DNA of 64,000 nt from an uncultured Bacteroidales bacterium (GCA_900316245.1 ONCE01000017.1:46636-110635); one strand, 5' to 3'; shown: positions 36,448 to 46,397, counted from the stretch's first letter. Made by a program: numbers and translations. Notes: generated by a model from the letters alone, not told the origin.

Positions 36448-37764
36448 TTACAGATTCTCCTGAATGACCTTCAGGCGGTTTTCATAAATGTCCTTCAGGC
36501 GCTCGACGGCCTTGTCAAAGGACAGATTCTCGTCTCCGTTGATAATTTTGCCATCGTGGATCCAGGCATCGTCGGCCGGATTCCACATCTTGAAATTGAG
36601 TTCGGCCGAAGGGCGTAACCGCTTCTGGGTTTCCTCGATAAAGGCCGGAACGGTCTGCAGGGCCGGAAGCAGTTCCTGGTAGCGGGCTTTCATCTTGGCG
36701 CTGAAAGCCGGGTCTTCAAAGAGCCTCTGATACCAGATGGCCCGGCGGTTCACCAGTCCCGTCATAGCCACCGGAGACCAGAAATAAGACAGTACGCCCC
36801 AGTCAAAGTCCCAGCAGGGACCGGCCTTGAGGAGTCCGTTCCGGTCTTTGTGGAAGAAGACGCTTCCAGGGTTTCCCAGTTCGTGGTTCACCATCACTTC
36901 AAAGACAATCCAGTAGTCTATGAAGGAATCTACGTCCAGATAGGCGGCATATCCTTTCTGAGGGTCCCGGAACTGGGGACCATACAACGCTTCCGCTGTA
37001 TCGTAGATGTACTGCTTGATATATTTCAGCTGAGCGGGGGTGATGTCCTCCGGGTCCGGATACTTGACGCCGAAGGGTATGCTCTTTTCAAAGCCCGGCT
37101 CGTTGCCCTTTCCGTGCGGATCCTTCCACTGCACCTCGTTGTCATAATGGAAATCCAGTTCCAACAGGTAACCGCCGGTCACGGCCTCCCCTTCGTTGTC
37201 CTGAGGGGTCATTTCCGTCACGGGCACACGGTCTTTGTCTACCCTTACCTGTTCTATCAGGAGGTAATTGCCCACGTGTTTCCCGTCCAGGACCAGTTCT
37301 ACCGGCTCACACCGGGGGGTCCAGTCCAGACTCGTCAGGGAAGCCACCTTCATGGCTACCAGATTCCGCATCATTGTGCGGTCCATAAAGTTGGCCAGCA
37401 GGATCCAGCGCTTGTGCTTGGGCATTCCCAAAAGGGATGCCTTACTGTCCAGCTTGATCAGATAGGGCTTCTTGGGCCACTCCCAGGTGGTATTTCCCCG
37501 GCCCCGGACAGAGCAGGTGGCCGAAACGGGAACCGTAACACCCTCTCCGTTAATCTGCAGCGTAGCCCCTACGTATTCCGTCTTGGAATGCACACCCTGC
37601 CCCCTTTCCGTAGTAAGCGTAACAACGGGAAGCCCGGTCTTCTCCCATTCTTCCTTGGGGACCACTTCCGGCGGATTGTCCGGGTTACTCGGGGGGATGA
37701 TTTCTTTCCTGGCACAGGAAAGGACAACCCCCAGCAAAAGGAGGAAAAGCGTTCTTTTAGTCAT
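36448..37764 (-). CDS. CotH-kinase-family lipoprotein at the end of a glucan locus
   Basis: 438-residue predicted lipoprotein (MTKRTLFLLLLGVVLSC, Cys17). CotH domain motifs: SVRGRGNTTWEWPKKPYLIKL in two halves (SVRGRGNTTW; KKPYLIKLD), MRNLVAMKVA, GNYLLIEQVRVDKDRV and GPCWDFDWG. Spore-coat CotH is a protein kinase; surface versions in gut Bacteroidota are uncharacterised. It overlaps GH30 by 8 bases and is the last gene of the locus, so a role in the glucan system, or on surface proteins of it, is inferred. Confidence 0.88.
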   Translation of the reverse strand: MTKRTLFLLLLGVVLSCARKEIIPPSNPDNPPEVVPKEEWEKTGLPVVTLTTERGQGVHSKTEYVGATLQINGEGVTVPVSATCSVRGRGNTTWEWPKKPYLIKLDSKASLLGMPKHKRWILLANFMDRTMMRNLVAMKVASLTSLDWTPRCEPVELVLDGKHVGNYLLIEQVRVDKDRVPVTEMTPQDNEGEAVTGGYLLELDFHYDNEVQWKDPHGKGNEPGFEKSIPFGVKYPDPEDITPAQLKYIKQYIYDTAEALYGPQFRDPQKGYAAYLDVDSFIDYWIVFEVMVNHELGNPGSVFFHKDRNGLLKAGPCWDFDWGVLSYFWSPVAMTGLVNRRAIWYQRLFEDPAFSAKMKARYQELLPALQTVPAFIEETQKRLRPSAELNFKMWNPADDAWIHDGKIINGDENLSFDKAVERLKDIYENRLKVIQENL

Positions 37765-39226
37765 TCCACATTACGGATTGAAGGGCCATTGGAGGCACTT
37801 TGCAGGTCACGGAGGAACGGCCGCTGACCAGGTTGAGCTTGGCCTCCACCTTGTTTTCGTTTAACAGGAGGGCGGCATAGGAGCCATCCGGGTTACGGTA
37901 TACCTGATAGGTGAGTCCGCGAGCCTGGTAACCCTTGGTTTCCAGCCGGACGGCACCGGGCTGCAGCACTTTGGAGCAATGGGCCACCTGATAATAGTGC
38001 GTATTGCGGCTCACGGTATTATAGGAATAGGAAGACGAGGAGATGGTAACGGCACCGAAGCAGGTGCTGCAACCTCCCGGCCGATAAGGGCTTCTCTTGT
38101 CGTCCAGCATCAGGTTCCACAGCGTCACGCCCTTGCCGCCACGGGCCAGGGTGCCCAGGAAAATATCCCGGAAGTCGTTGATGATGCACTTCTCGTAGTC
38201 GTAATTCCACGTGCCTATGGAGGCTTCCGTGAAATAGATTTCCTTTTCGGGGGCCTTCTGGGTTATGCGGTCCAGGGTAGTTACGTTGCCGCCGTAGTTA
38301 TGCCAGGCCGATCCCGCCACATACTGGGAAGCATCGGCGTCGTCATAGATATGGAGCGGATAGTCGTACTGGCTGGACATATTGTCGTAGTTGTAATTGT
38401 GGTCAAAAAGCAAAATTCGGGCCTTAATCCCCGCTTCGCGGAAGGCAGGACCCACCGCTGTCTTGATAAAATCCAACTGATCTTCCCAGGGCATATACAG
38501 CGACATGGAGTTGCCCCGGTTAAGGGGTTCATTCTGAAGCGTAACGGCGTGGATGTGGTAGCCTCGGCCCTCCATAGCCTGAATCCATTTCACAAAGTAC
38601 TGGGCATAATCCTGGTAGCGGAGCGGATTCAGACGGCCGCCGGTCCATTTGTCATACGGCAGGGAGCCGTCCTCCCCCATCTTCATCCAGCGCGGACAGC
38701 TCCAGGGGGAAGCGATGATCTTAACGGCAGGATTGATGGCGTAAATCTGGTCCAGGATGGGGAACAGGTACTGTTTGTCCAGGGGATGGATGGCAAAGTT
38801 CTCCATTCCCGGCTGGTCACACCAGGTGAACTCGTCCAGGGAAAAGTCCGAACCGCCTATGCAGACCCTCACCAGGGAGGATCCCAGGCCCTTGGAGCGG
38901 CTGAACACCTCTTCCAGGAACTTCTGACGGTCCTCTTCCGGCATCTGCAGCAGATTGTAGCAGGAGGCCTGGGTGATGGCCAGGCCGAAGCCCTCCACGG
39001 TCTGGAAGGTCTTTCCGGTAAGCGTCACATTGAAGGCATCCCCTGCTGCGGGCTCATTAACGGGAAGCTGACTCTCCTGGAAACGGAGGGTAGCCGTATT
39101 GGTAGTATAAACGGAGGCCTGCCCTTTATCAGATTCGGGTTCCGTCTGGGAACCCGAATCAGGAGGGAGGGACTGGCAGGAAAGCGCCAGCACCAGCAGA
39201 GCCGTTGTAAACGGTATCATTCTCAT
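37757..39226 (-). CDS. GH30 glycoside hydrolase, likely beta-1,6-glucanase
   Basis: 489-residue predicted lipoprotein (lipobox near LVLALSC). GH30 fold: FQTVEGFGLAITQASCYNLL at the start of the barrel, IIASPWSCPRWMK, acid/base Glu in TLQNEP, nucleophile Glu in IYFTEAS, and a C-terminal beta-sandwich (from about 400). The subfamily looks like the GH30_3 group, whose members cut beta-1,6-glucan, and it sits beside GH16 and GH3 enzymes. Exact linkage is inferred from context. Confidence 0.9.
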   Translation of the reverse strand: MRMIPFTTALLVLALSCQSLPPDSGSQTEPESDKGQASVYTTNTATLRFQESQLPVNEPAAGDAFNVTLTGKTFQTVEGFGLAITQASCYNLLQMPEEDRQKFLEEVFSRSKGLGSSLVRVCIGGSDFSLDEFTWCDQPGMENFAIHPLDKQYLFPILDQIYAINPAVKIIASPWSCPRWMKMGEDGSLPYDKWTGGRLNPLRYQDYAQYFVKWIQAMEGRGYHIHAVTLQNEPLNRGNSMSLYMPWEDQLDFIKTAVGPAFREAGIKARILLFDHNYNYDNMSSQYDYPLHIYDDADASQYVAGSAWHNYGGNVTTLDRITQKAPEKEIYFTEASIGTWNYDYEKCIINDFRDIFLGTLARGGKGVTLWNLMLDDKRSPYRPGGCSTCFGAVTISSSSYSYNTVSRNTHYYQVAHCSKVLQPGAVRLETKGYQARGLTYQVYRNPDGSYAALLLNENKVEAKLNLVSGRSSVTCKVPPMALQSVMWND

Positions 39227-39228
39227 TC

Positions 39229-41466
39229 TTATTTTACGCTAAAGTGAACGGGCTCTCCTGTATTGCTGTTTCCTGCTACCCACAGATGGAAAGCACCGGC
39301 TTCCACCTTCTTCTCCCCGTCCAGGCCGAAGAAGGCCAGGTCGCTCACGGGAAGTTCGAAGGTAAGGTCTCGGGACTCTCCCGGATTGAGCTCAACCCTT
39401 TCAAAGTACTTGAGCTCCTTGACAGGGCGGGTAAGGGAACCAACCAAATCCCTTACATACACCTGTGCTACTTCAGTTCCTTTATACTTTCCGGTGTTGG
39501 AAAGCGTGAAGGAAATCTTGATCTTATCATTGACACCATACTCCGTCTTGTCCAGAGAAGGCTGCGAATAAGCGAAAGTGGTATAACTGAGGCCGAAGCC
39601 GAAGGGGAAGAGCGGATAGGCGCCGTAGTCCAGGTAATAGGAGGTATTACCCAGGGATGTCTGAGCGGCTCCCTCTTCGATGTCTTCCAGCAGCGTCTCG
39701 CCGTTGTAAGGTCGGCCCGTCATATTATGATTGTAATACAGGGGGGCCTGGCCTACGGTGCGCAGGAACGTGACGGGGGTCTTGCCGGAAGGGTTGGCCT
39801 CGCCGGTAAGCAGGTTGGCCAGGGCCGGACCGCCCATAGTGCCGGGATGGAAGCTGTAGAGCAGGGCATCCACGTTGGGCAGATCCCGCTCGATGGTGAG
39901 CGGACGGCCGGCCATAATGACGGCCACAACGGGCTTTCCGGTAGCCTTCAGGGCGGCCAGAAGATCGCTCTGGGAGCCCATCAGGTTCAGGTCGGCCAGG
40001 CTGTGGGCCTCGCCGGAGAGGATGGCTTCCTCGCCCAGGAAGGCCAGCACTGCGTCTGCAGCGCGGGCGGCGGCCACCACGTCATTGAAGTTCTGGCGCT
40101 TCTCGCGGCTGTACATCAAGCCGGGAACAAAGTTCACCTGACCGGGGAAACGCTCCTGGAGAGCCTTCAGCGGAGTTACGCTGTGTTCTTTCTGGCCGTC
40201 AAAGGCCCAGGTTCCCAGCTGCTCGTAGGGTGCGTCGGCCAGGGGACCGGTAACCAGGATGCGGCCCTTTCCACGGAGGGGAAGGATGCCGTCATTCTTG
40301 AGGAGGATGGCCGATTCTTCGGCGGTCTTCTGGGCGGCTGCCAGGTGCTCGGGGGCGTACTGGATGGCCTTGGCGGCCTCAACGTCCACATAAGGGTTCT
40401 CAAACAGGCCCAGCAGGATTTTTACGCGAAGGATATTGCGAACGGCGTTGTCAATGGTGCTTTCCTTCACGGCGCCGCTCTTCACCAGTTCTTCCAGGTG
40501 AGAGAGAAAGCCGAAGGTCATCATATCCATATCCACACCGGCGTTCACGGCCTTCTCGGCCACATCCTTTCGGTCTTCGCCAAAGCCGTGGTTGATCATT
40601 TCACCCATCGAATTCCAGTCGGTGACCACCAGGCCGTCAAAGCCCCATTCGTCCCTCAGGACCTGCTTCAGGACAAAGGCATTGCCCGTGGAGGGGACAC
40701 CGTCGTTATCGTTGAAAGAGGTCATCAGCGTCATGGCTCCGGCCTTGATGGCGGCCTCGAAGGGAGGGAGGTAGATGTTGCGCAGCTGGCGTTCGGTAAG
40801 GAAGGTGCTGTTGTAGTCACGGCCTCCTTCTGCAGCGCCATAACCCACAAAGTGCTTGACGCAGGCGGCCATGGACGTGCTGTCCAGTTCGGTGCCCTGG
40901 TAGCCCCGTACCATGGCTACGGCCATACGGGAATCCAGGTAGGTGTCTTCACCGCTTCCTTCGGCAATGCGGCCCCAGCGGGGGTCGCGGGCAATGTCCA
41001 GCATAGGCGAGAAGGTCCAGCGGACACCCTGGGAAGTGGCTTCAAGGGCGGCGATACGGGCACCACACTCTACAAGAGCGGGGTCAAAGGTAGCGGCCAG
41101 GCCCAGCGGAATGGGGAAAACCGTGTGGAAACCGTGAATCACGTCGCGGCCCACCAGGATGGGAATGCCCAGGCGGGACTCTTCCACGGCCAGGCGCTGG
41201 AATTCGTTAAGCTTCTCGGGATCCACCTCGTTGAGGATGGAACCCACCTGGCCCTTGCGGACGGCTTCGGCATAATTGGCCACGCTGCCTCCGGCGGAGA
41301 CCTGGTTCATCTGGCCAATCTTTTCGGCCAGGGTCATCTGGCTCAGCAAAGCCTCTACGCGGCTCTCTACGGCGGCATCGGCCCCTAAGGTGCCTGCCTT
41401 CTTGGGGCTGCACCCCAGAGCAAGCACCAGGATGGCCGAAAGGAATAGGTATTTGGTACGTTTCAT
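39229..41466 (-). CDS. bglX: GH3 beta-glucosidase
   Basis: 745-residue predicted lipoprotein (MKRTKYLFLSAILVLALGC). N-terminal GH3 barrel with the FSPMLDIARDPRWGRIAEG and KHFVGYGA motifs and nucleophile Asp in GLVVTDWNSMGE; alpha/beta sandwich domain (AVLAFLGEEAILSGEAHS) and C-terminal fibronectin-III-like domain (YTTFAYSQPSLDKTEYGV). It would release glucose from short beta-glucans made by the GH16 and GH30 enzymes, in the periplasm or at the outer membrane. The spacing to its neighbours is only a few bases. Confidence 0.93.
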   Translation of the reverse strand: MKRTKYLFLSAILVLALGCSPKKAGTLGADAAVESRVEALLSQMTLAEKIGQMNQVSAGGSVANYAEAVRKGQVGSILNEVDPEKLNEFQRLAVEESRLGIPILVGRDVIHGFHTVFPIPLGLAATFDPALVECGARIAALEATSQGVRWTFSPMLDIARDPRWGRIAEGSGEDTYLDSRMAVAMVRGYQGTELDSTSMAACVKHFVGYGAAEGGRDYNSTFLTERQLRNIYLPPFEAAIKAGAMTLMTSFNDNDGVPSTGNAFVLKQVLRDEWGFDGLVVTDWNSMGEMINHGFGEDRKDVAEKAVNAGVDMDMMTFGFLSHLEELVKSGAVKESTIDNAVRNILRVKILLGLFENPYVDVEAAKAIQYAPEHLAAAQKTAEESAILLKNDGILPLRGKGRILVTGPLADAPYEQLGTWAFDGQKEHSVTPLKALQERFPGQVNFVPGLMYSREKRQNFNDVVAAARAADAVLAFLGEEAILSGEAHSLADLNLMGSQSDLLAALKATGKPVVAVIMAGRPLTIERDLPNVDALLYSFHPGTMGGPALANLLTGEANPSGKTPVTFLRTVGQAPLYYNHNMTGRPYNGETLLEDIEEGAAQTSLGNTSYYLDYGAYPLFPFGFGLSYTTFAYSQPSLDKTEYGVNDKIKISFTLSNTGKYKGTEVAQVYVRDLVGSLTRPVKELKYFERVELNPGESRDLTFELPVSDLAFFGLDGEKKVEAGAFHLWVAGNSNTGEPVHFSVK

Positions 41467-41472
41467 ATCGCC

Positions 41473-42837
41473 TTATTTTTTATATACCCGAACATAATCC
41501 ACCTGCATCGTGCAAGGAAGCGCCGTTTCATCTACGCCATCCATACCACCCCAAGTTCCGCCCCACGCCAGGTTCAGGATAATGTAAAATTTCTTGTTGA
41601 AGGGCCAGGTCTTGTCATTTCCCGCCTTGTCGTTCATAAATTTCAGCAGGAGTTCCCCGTCCACATAAGTCTTGATATAGTCTTCCGTCCACTCCAGGGC
41701 ATACACGTGGAACTCGTTCTCGGCGCCGGCCGTTTTACGTTTTTCAGTCTTCTGCGTTCCCTTCTCGTGGTTGTATGCGTTGCAATGGATGGAGGAGGAA
41801 GTTTCGTTGGGCACTACGCCCACCTCTTCCAGAATGTCAATTTCACCACAGTCCGGCCAGCCTTTGGAGAAGTCGTCGGGCATCATCCAGAAAGCGGGCC
41901 AGGTGCCCTTGCCCTTGGGCAGCCAGATGGCCGCCTCCACATAGGCATACTTCCAGGATTCGCGGGAATTCATACGGGCCGATATTACCTGGCCGCCATC
42001 CTTGCGGGCCACGATATTCAGGGCTCCGTCTTTGGTGAAGGCCGTTCTGCGGTCGTTGGGGACATAGCGCTGCAGCTCGTTATTCACGCGGCCGGGCGCC
42101 CAGTCCTCGAAACGCCAGTTGTCTACAATATGATCCGAAGTCTCGGAGAAATCGTCTTGCCACACCAGCGTGTAGCCTTCGGGAACATAAGCGCCCTCCG
42201 GAACCGGCTCTCCTTCCTTCTGGGAAACGACGAGGACTTTCTCGTGGTCTCCGCTGCGGAAACGAACCTGCCTGGTACGCTTCTGGTCCACATAGCTACG
42301 GGTAAATTTCACTTTAAGGTCGCCGTTTCCCTTGGCAATGGCCTTGGGAGAAAGGCTGAACCAATAGTCGATGTCTTCCTCTACTACCGTCCAGACGGCA
42401 TTGGCAGAAGTGGTCACCGCGACCTCTCCTCCATCGCCTTCCCCCACCACTTCCGCAGCGGAGAAGGTAAGTTCCGGAACAAACAGGCCCTGGTTCAGCG
42501 TAAGCGTAGCCTTCTGGTCTCCGGACTGGAAACTGAGCGTAGCCTGGCGGGCGCTGGACGTATTGTTGGGCTGGGCCGTCACCTTGATCAGGCTCTCTCC
42601 GGAATAAACCTGGGAGGCCGATGAAAGGGCATACCAATCCTGTCCGTCCGTGGTAATGGACCACGTGGCGCTGGCCGTCACCTTGACGGAGGCCTCTCCC
42701 CCTTCGGGGTTCAGGGTCAAAGGAGAAACGGCAAACTGAATGCTGGCTTTAGCGGGTTCCGGCGTGGGATCCGGCTGGGGGCCATGGCAAGACAGCAGGA
42801 CAAGCAGGGCCGAAAGCAGAGAAAACATCTTTTTCAT
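41473..42837 (-). CDS. GH16 endo-beta-glucanase (laminarinase-like) with two BACON domains
   Basis: 454-residue lipoprotein (MKKMFSLLSALLVLLSC). Residues about 30-120 and 125-215 are two BACON-like beta-sandwich domains (ATWSITTDGQDWYALS and AVWTVVEEDIDYWFSLS), often used to lift surface glycan enzymes. The catalytic GH16 domain (about 225-454) has the ExDxxE motif in GEIDILEEVG near residue 328, WPAFWMMP, and ILNLAWGGTWGG, which is typical of beta-1,3-glucan-active members. It has its own promoter directly after a terminator hairpin, beginning the enzyme half of the locus. Confidence 0.93.
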   Translation of the reverse strand: MKKMFSLLSALLVLLSCHGPQPDPTPEPAKASIQFAVSPLTLNPEGGEASVKVTASATWSITTDGQDWYALSSASQVYSGESLIKVTAQPNNTSSARQATLSFQSGDQKATLTLNQGLFVPELTFSAAEVVGEGDGGEVAVTTSANAVWTVVEEDIDYWFSLSPKAIAKGNGDLKVKFTRSYVDQKRTRQVRFRSGDHEKVLVVSQKEGEPVPEGAYVPEGYTLVWQDDFSETSDHIVDNWRFEDWAPGRVNNELQRYVPNDRRTAFTKDGALNIVARKDGGQVISARMNSRESWKYAYVEAAIWLPKGKGTWPAFWMMPDDFSKGWPDCGEIDILEEVGVVPNETSSSIHCNAYNHEKGTQKTEKRKTAGAENEFHVYALEWTEDYIKTYVDGELLLKFMNDKAGNDKTWPFNKKFYIILNLAWGGTWGGMDGVDETALPCTMQVDYVRVYKK

Positions 42838-42841
42838 TCTT

Positions 42842-42849
42842 CAAAGTTA
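42842..42849 (-). promoter_or_regulatory. Minus-7 box TAACTTTG in front of GH16
   Basis: TAnnTTTG match 4 bases before ATG 42837 and immediately after the T-run of the hairpin 42852-42889; suggests an internal, leaderless start for the enzyme genes. Confidence 0.5.
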
Positions 42850-42851
42850 AA

Positions 42852-42889
42852 AAGGGTGGCCAAATGAAGCATGCCCTTTGGCCACCCTT
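42852..42889 (-). terminator. Terminator/attenuator hairpin inside the glucan locus
   Basis: AAGGGTGGCCAAA (42852-42864) pairs perfectly, 13 bp, with TTTGGCCACCCTT (42877-42889); on the minus strand it is followed by TTTTT. It lies between the glycan-binding gene and GH16 and would lower enzyme expression relative to SusC/SusD. Confidence 0.75.
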
Positions 42890-42903
42890 ACACAACCTAT
42901 TTA

Positions 42904-44811
42904 TTAATACACGTATTCCTGAAGAACAATGTCGCTCACTTTGATCACGGTACCGGCAGGGGTACGGCCAAAGTCGAAGATCAAGAAGGCTGCATCCACG
43001 TCCTCGGAAGCGGGGCTGAAGCCCTGCTTGCGGATGGTGACAACGCCGTTCTTGGTAGGCAGGGTGTTGTCATAGAAGCACACCTTTTCATCGGACTCAG
43101 GGTCGTTGGTGAGCTTGATGGTAAAGGAAGAGGCATCCGTTGCTTCTACCTTGCAGGAGAACTCATATTCGTGAGAAGCCTGCAGGGCGATGTTGGTGCT
43201 CAGCTTTACCTGGCCCATCCACTCACTTCCGCCGATTCCTTCGGGAATGGTGAGTTCGAAGGTCTTGTTGCCTTCGCCGGGAGTAAACTGGGGATCCAGT
43301 CCTCCGGCCCAGCTGGGATCGGAGAAGAACAGTTCCTTCAAGGAAACCTCGGCACCGGGCCACAGGTTCACCACCTCGGGCTTGTCACTCAGAGGAATGT
43401 GTCTCTGGAGGCAGAAGTCAGAAAGGGTAACAACCGTACCGGCCGGGAAACGGCCAAAGTCAAAGACCAGGAGAATGCCTTCGTGGGCGTCGTACATCAT
43501 ATGGTCGGGAGCCTCGAAGAGGAGGGTCTCTCCGGCACCGATGGCCACATTGCCATCGTAGAAGTAGCTATCGTCACCATCGGCCTCGTTGGTCATCTTG
43601 ACGGTTGCGGTACCGGCGTTGGTGGACTTGATCTGGCAGGAGAAGTCAAAGCGCTCGCGGGCATCGGCCGGGATGTGGGTCTTGATTTTGAACTGACCCA
43701 TCCATTCGCCACCGCCTACACCTTCGGGAACGGTAATCGTGATATCGTTCCTGATGGCAACACCGGCTTCCAGGCCACCGGCCCAGTCGGCACCGCTGAA
43801 CCACTGCTCATAGTCAATGGAGGTACGCATGAGGTTGGTGGGGGCGGTAGGACGGAACCAGGCGAGTTCGGATTCCGGCTTGGGATCCGGTTCCGGTTCG
43901 GGTTCGGGTTCGGGTTTTACCAGCTCGTCCTTGGGAACGAAGATGAAGTACCAGGCGTTGCCGGGTTCGGCCTCGCTGCCGCACCAGACCATGAGCTCGT
44001 GCTCATTGAGGGTCATGATGTGGTACTCGCTCTTTCCGGTGTAGAAGCCCAGGAAGGCGCCGCCGCTCAGGGTGAGGAGCATATTTTCCTCATCCAGGGT
44101 GAAGGTGAGGTTGTCGGCGGGCACGTAAGGCACGTCGTAGTCACCTACCTCCGGATTGGGAATTCCGGGGATACCCAGGTGGTTCATACCGTTTTCGTTG
44201 GTGTAGATGTTGCCCTCGTTCTTCCAGATGAGCTTGGTGCCCTTCTGGATGAAGGTGAACTCGTTCTCGTAGAGGGAGCAGCCTTCCTTACCTTCGGAAG
44301 GGCAGGCCCACCACCAACCGCCGACGTTCTCGTTGGGGGCATTGTTGACATCGTCTACGCCAAAGTGACCGGTAGTATATCTGGCAAAAACCCAGGTCTT
44401 GCCATCGGTGGCATCGGCACCGCCGGTGAGGGCGTTGAAACCAGGGGTATCCAGCAGGCTGTAGTCGTCCTCGGCAATGGTAATCACCTTGGAGATGGAG
44501 GCACCGCCGCCCGTGGTATACAGGGACATGGTGATGGTATATTCACCCTTGAAAGGATAGGCAGCCAAAACTTTGTCACCTTTTACGGTGCTTCCGTTGC
44601 CCAGATCCCACAGGGCTACGCCGCTCACAGAGGAGCTATTCTGCAGCTCGATGATGTTGGGAGTTTCCGTGGAGGGCGTGGCGGTAAAGGCCAGCTGGTC
44701 TTCCTTGGGAGCCGGTCCCAGATTGTGGGAATCCTTGTCCATAGGACGACAGGAGAACAGAAGCGCTCCGGCCGTAACCAGAAGGAGAGTAGTTTTCAAT
44801 AAATTCTTCAT
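42904..44811 (-). CDS. Surface glycan-binding lipoprotein (SusE/F position) with duplicated C-terminal domain
   Basis: 635-residue predicted lipoprotein (Cys in LLFSC). Residues about 40-115 look like a PKD domain (VALWDLGNGSTVKGDKVLAAYPFKGEY, given in part); 115-300 is an unassigned beta domain rich in Trp (GGWWWACP). A Pro/Glu linker (EPEPEPEPDP) precedes two tandem carbohydrate-binding-like domains that are copies of each other: IPEG-GGxEWMGQ(F/V)K occurs in both, as do ADWAGGL/PSWAGGL and VFDFGRFPAGTV/IFDFGRTPAGTV. Probably binds the beta-glucan at the cell surface with SusD. Confidence 0.85.
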   Translation of the reverse strand: MKNLLKTTLLLVTAGALLFSCRPMDKDSHNLGPAPKEDQLAFTATPSTETPNIIELQNSSSVSGVALWDLGNGSTVKGDKVLAAYPFKGEYTITMSLYTTGGGASISKVITIAEDDYSLLDTPGFNALTGGADATDGKTWVFARYTTGHFGVDDVNNAPNENVGGWWWACPSEGKEGCSLYENEFTFIQKGTKLIWKNEGNIYTNENGMNHLGIPGIPNPEVGDYDVPYVPADNLTFTLDEENMLLTLSGGAFLGFYTGKSEYHIMTLNEHELMVWCGSEAEPGNAWYFIFVPKDELVKPEPEPEPEPDPKPESELAWFRPTAPTNLMRTSIDYEQWFSGADWAGGLEAGVAIRNDITITVPEGVGGGEWMGQFKIKTHIPADARERFDFSCQIKSTNAGTATVKMTNEADGDDSYFYDGNVAIGAGETLLFEAPDHMMYDAHEGILLVFDFGRFPAGTVVTLSDFCLQRHIPLSDKPEVVNLWPGAEVSLKELFFSDPSWAGGLDPQFTPGEGNKTFELTIPEGIGGSEWMGQVKLSTNIALQASHEYEFSCKVEATDASSFTIKLTNDPESDEKVCFYDNTLPTKNGVVTIRKQGFSPASEDVDAAFLIFDFGRTPAGTVIKVSDIVLQEYVY

Positions 44812-44823
44812 AACGCTTATCTG

Positions 44824-46377
44824 TTAATAACCTTTGTTCTGCTTGAGTTCATACTCACCGGTACCGGCGGTACGGCTCATTTCACTCTGAGGGATGGGCA
44901 GGTACTTGTCCTTTTCGGGGTTGAAAGTACGGACGCTCTGGTGAGCGGAGTCGTTCTCGGTAAGGACGGTGGCGGCATCACCCCAACGGATGAGGTCCCA
45001 GAAACGCATACCCTCACCCACGAATTCCTTGCGGCGCTCGGCCTTGATGTTGTCGGAGCTCACGGGGATGGAACCCAGACCGGCACGGGAGCGAACCTCG
45101 TCCAGGCAAGCCTGAGGGGTCACGCCGTTGGAAGGGGTGGCACCCAGAACGCCCACCAGCTCGGCATAGTTGAGCAGGGTCTCGGCGTAACGGAAGATGA
45201 TGAGGTTGTTGGGATAGTTCAGGTCCACCGTACCGATGGGCGAACGCAGGGCCGTACGGGCGGCATACTTCTTCTGGAAGAGGCCGGTATCCTGGAAACG
45301 GGGGCCATAAGTACCCGCGGCGAACTTGTTGATGGAACCCTCACGGCGAAGGTCGCCGGGCTCATACATATCCCAAGTGGCCTGACGGACCGGGCCAAAG
45401 CCCCAGCCACCGCAGAACACGGGATCGGCCAGTTCGTTCGGGGAGATGTAAGCAGGCAGGTTGGTACCGCAACCGGTCCAGGCGGAACCCCAGTCGCGCT
45501 TACCGTCGGAAACCTGGTTGGTCTCGAAGATGGATTCGGGGGTGAAGTCATTCTCATCGGCACCCGTCCACAGACCATCAAAGGTAATGAGGCTGTAACG
45601 GCCGCTGGAGATGATCTTGGCCATATCGGAAGCCACCTCGGAGAACTTCTCTTTCTCGTTCTGGTACATCACCACACGGGCCTTGAGCATATACAGGGCG
45701 GCCAGGTTGGCGCGGGCCTGCTTGGCAGTGCCGTTGGTGAACATCGGGAACTCGTCACCGGCGTCGGAAGCAGCCACTTCGGCGGCGGCGATGTCGGTCA
45801 TGATGTCGGCATAGATTTCGTCAGCGGTCTTCTGTTTGGCCATGAACGGGTCTTCCAGAGGCTCGGTGAAGAAAGGAATGTTGCCGTAGAGTTTCCACAG
45901 GTGGTGGAGATAGTAAGCACGGAGGAACAGGGCTTCGGCCTTGTAACCGGCGAGCTTGCGCTTGGCGGCGTCGGAATCGAAACCGATGGCATTGTCAATG
46001 GCCAGCAGGGTGTTGTTGGCGCGGGCAATGGCCGTGTAGTACAGGGACCAGATGCCGGACGGGCTTTCCGAAGCGGGAATCTGGAACAGGGACATATGGT
46101 ACATCCAGGACTGGTCACCGGCATCACCGCCACCCTTGTAGATGTCGTCGGAACGCAGGTCGGAGAGCAGGAGGATGTGATTGTAGTTGTAGTTCGCATA
46201 CGAGTCCATCAGCAGCGGCTGATAAGTAGCCGTCAGATAAGACTGGATAGCGCTCTCGGTAGCAGCAGCACCGGCTTCACCCTGGTGGGTGGCGTGAGCG
46301 GTCAGGAACTTCTCACCGCAGCTGGTAAGAATCAGACCGGCGGCTGCAACGACTGCAAAAATCTTATAGAATTTCAT
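44824..46377 (-). CDS. susD: SusD/RagB-type glycan-binding outer-membrane lipoprotein
   Basis: 517 residues from ATG 46377; lipobox LILTSC. SusD-like features: N-terminal TPR helices (AIARANNTLLAIDNAIGF; KAEALFLRAYYLHHLWKLYGNIPF in part), RYAETLLNYAEL, and the C-terminal RRKEFVGEGMRFWDLIRW signature and KDKYLPIPQSEM. Forms the lid of the SusC transporter, 20 bases upstream in the same operon. Confidence 0.95.
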   Translation of the reverse strand: MKFYKIFAVVAAAGLILTSCGEKFLTAHATHQGEAGAAATESAIQSYLTATYQPLLMDSYANYNYNHILLLSDLRSDDIYKGGGDAGDQSWMYHMSLFQIPASESPSGIWSLYYTAIARANNTLLAIDNAIGFDSDAAKRKLAGYKAEALFLRAYYLHHLWKLYGNIPFFTEPLEDPFMAKQKTADEIYADIMTDIAAAEVAASDAGDEFPMFTNGTAKQARANLAALYMLKARVVMYQNEKEKFSEVASDMAKIISSGRYSLITFDGLWTGADENDFTPESIFETNQVSDGKRDWGSAWTGCGTNLPAYISPNELADPVFCGGWGFGPVRQATWDMYEPGDLRREGSINKFAAGTYGPRFQDTGLFQKKYAARTALRSPIGTVDLNYPNNLIIFRYAETLLNYAELVGVLGATPSNGVTPQACLDEVRSRAGLGSIPVSSDNIKAERRKEFVGEGMRFWDLIRWGDAATVLTENDSAHQSVRTFNPEKDKYLPIPQSEMSRTAGTGEYELKQNKGY

Positions 46378-46397
46378 ATTCGCTTGCATTTAAAGGA

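Noticed and set aside
43885-43925. Short GGTTCGGGTTC-type DNA repeat
   Set aside because: It is just the coding sequence of the Pro/Glu linker in the glycan-binding protein.
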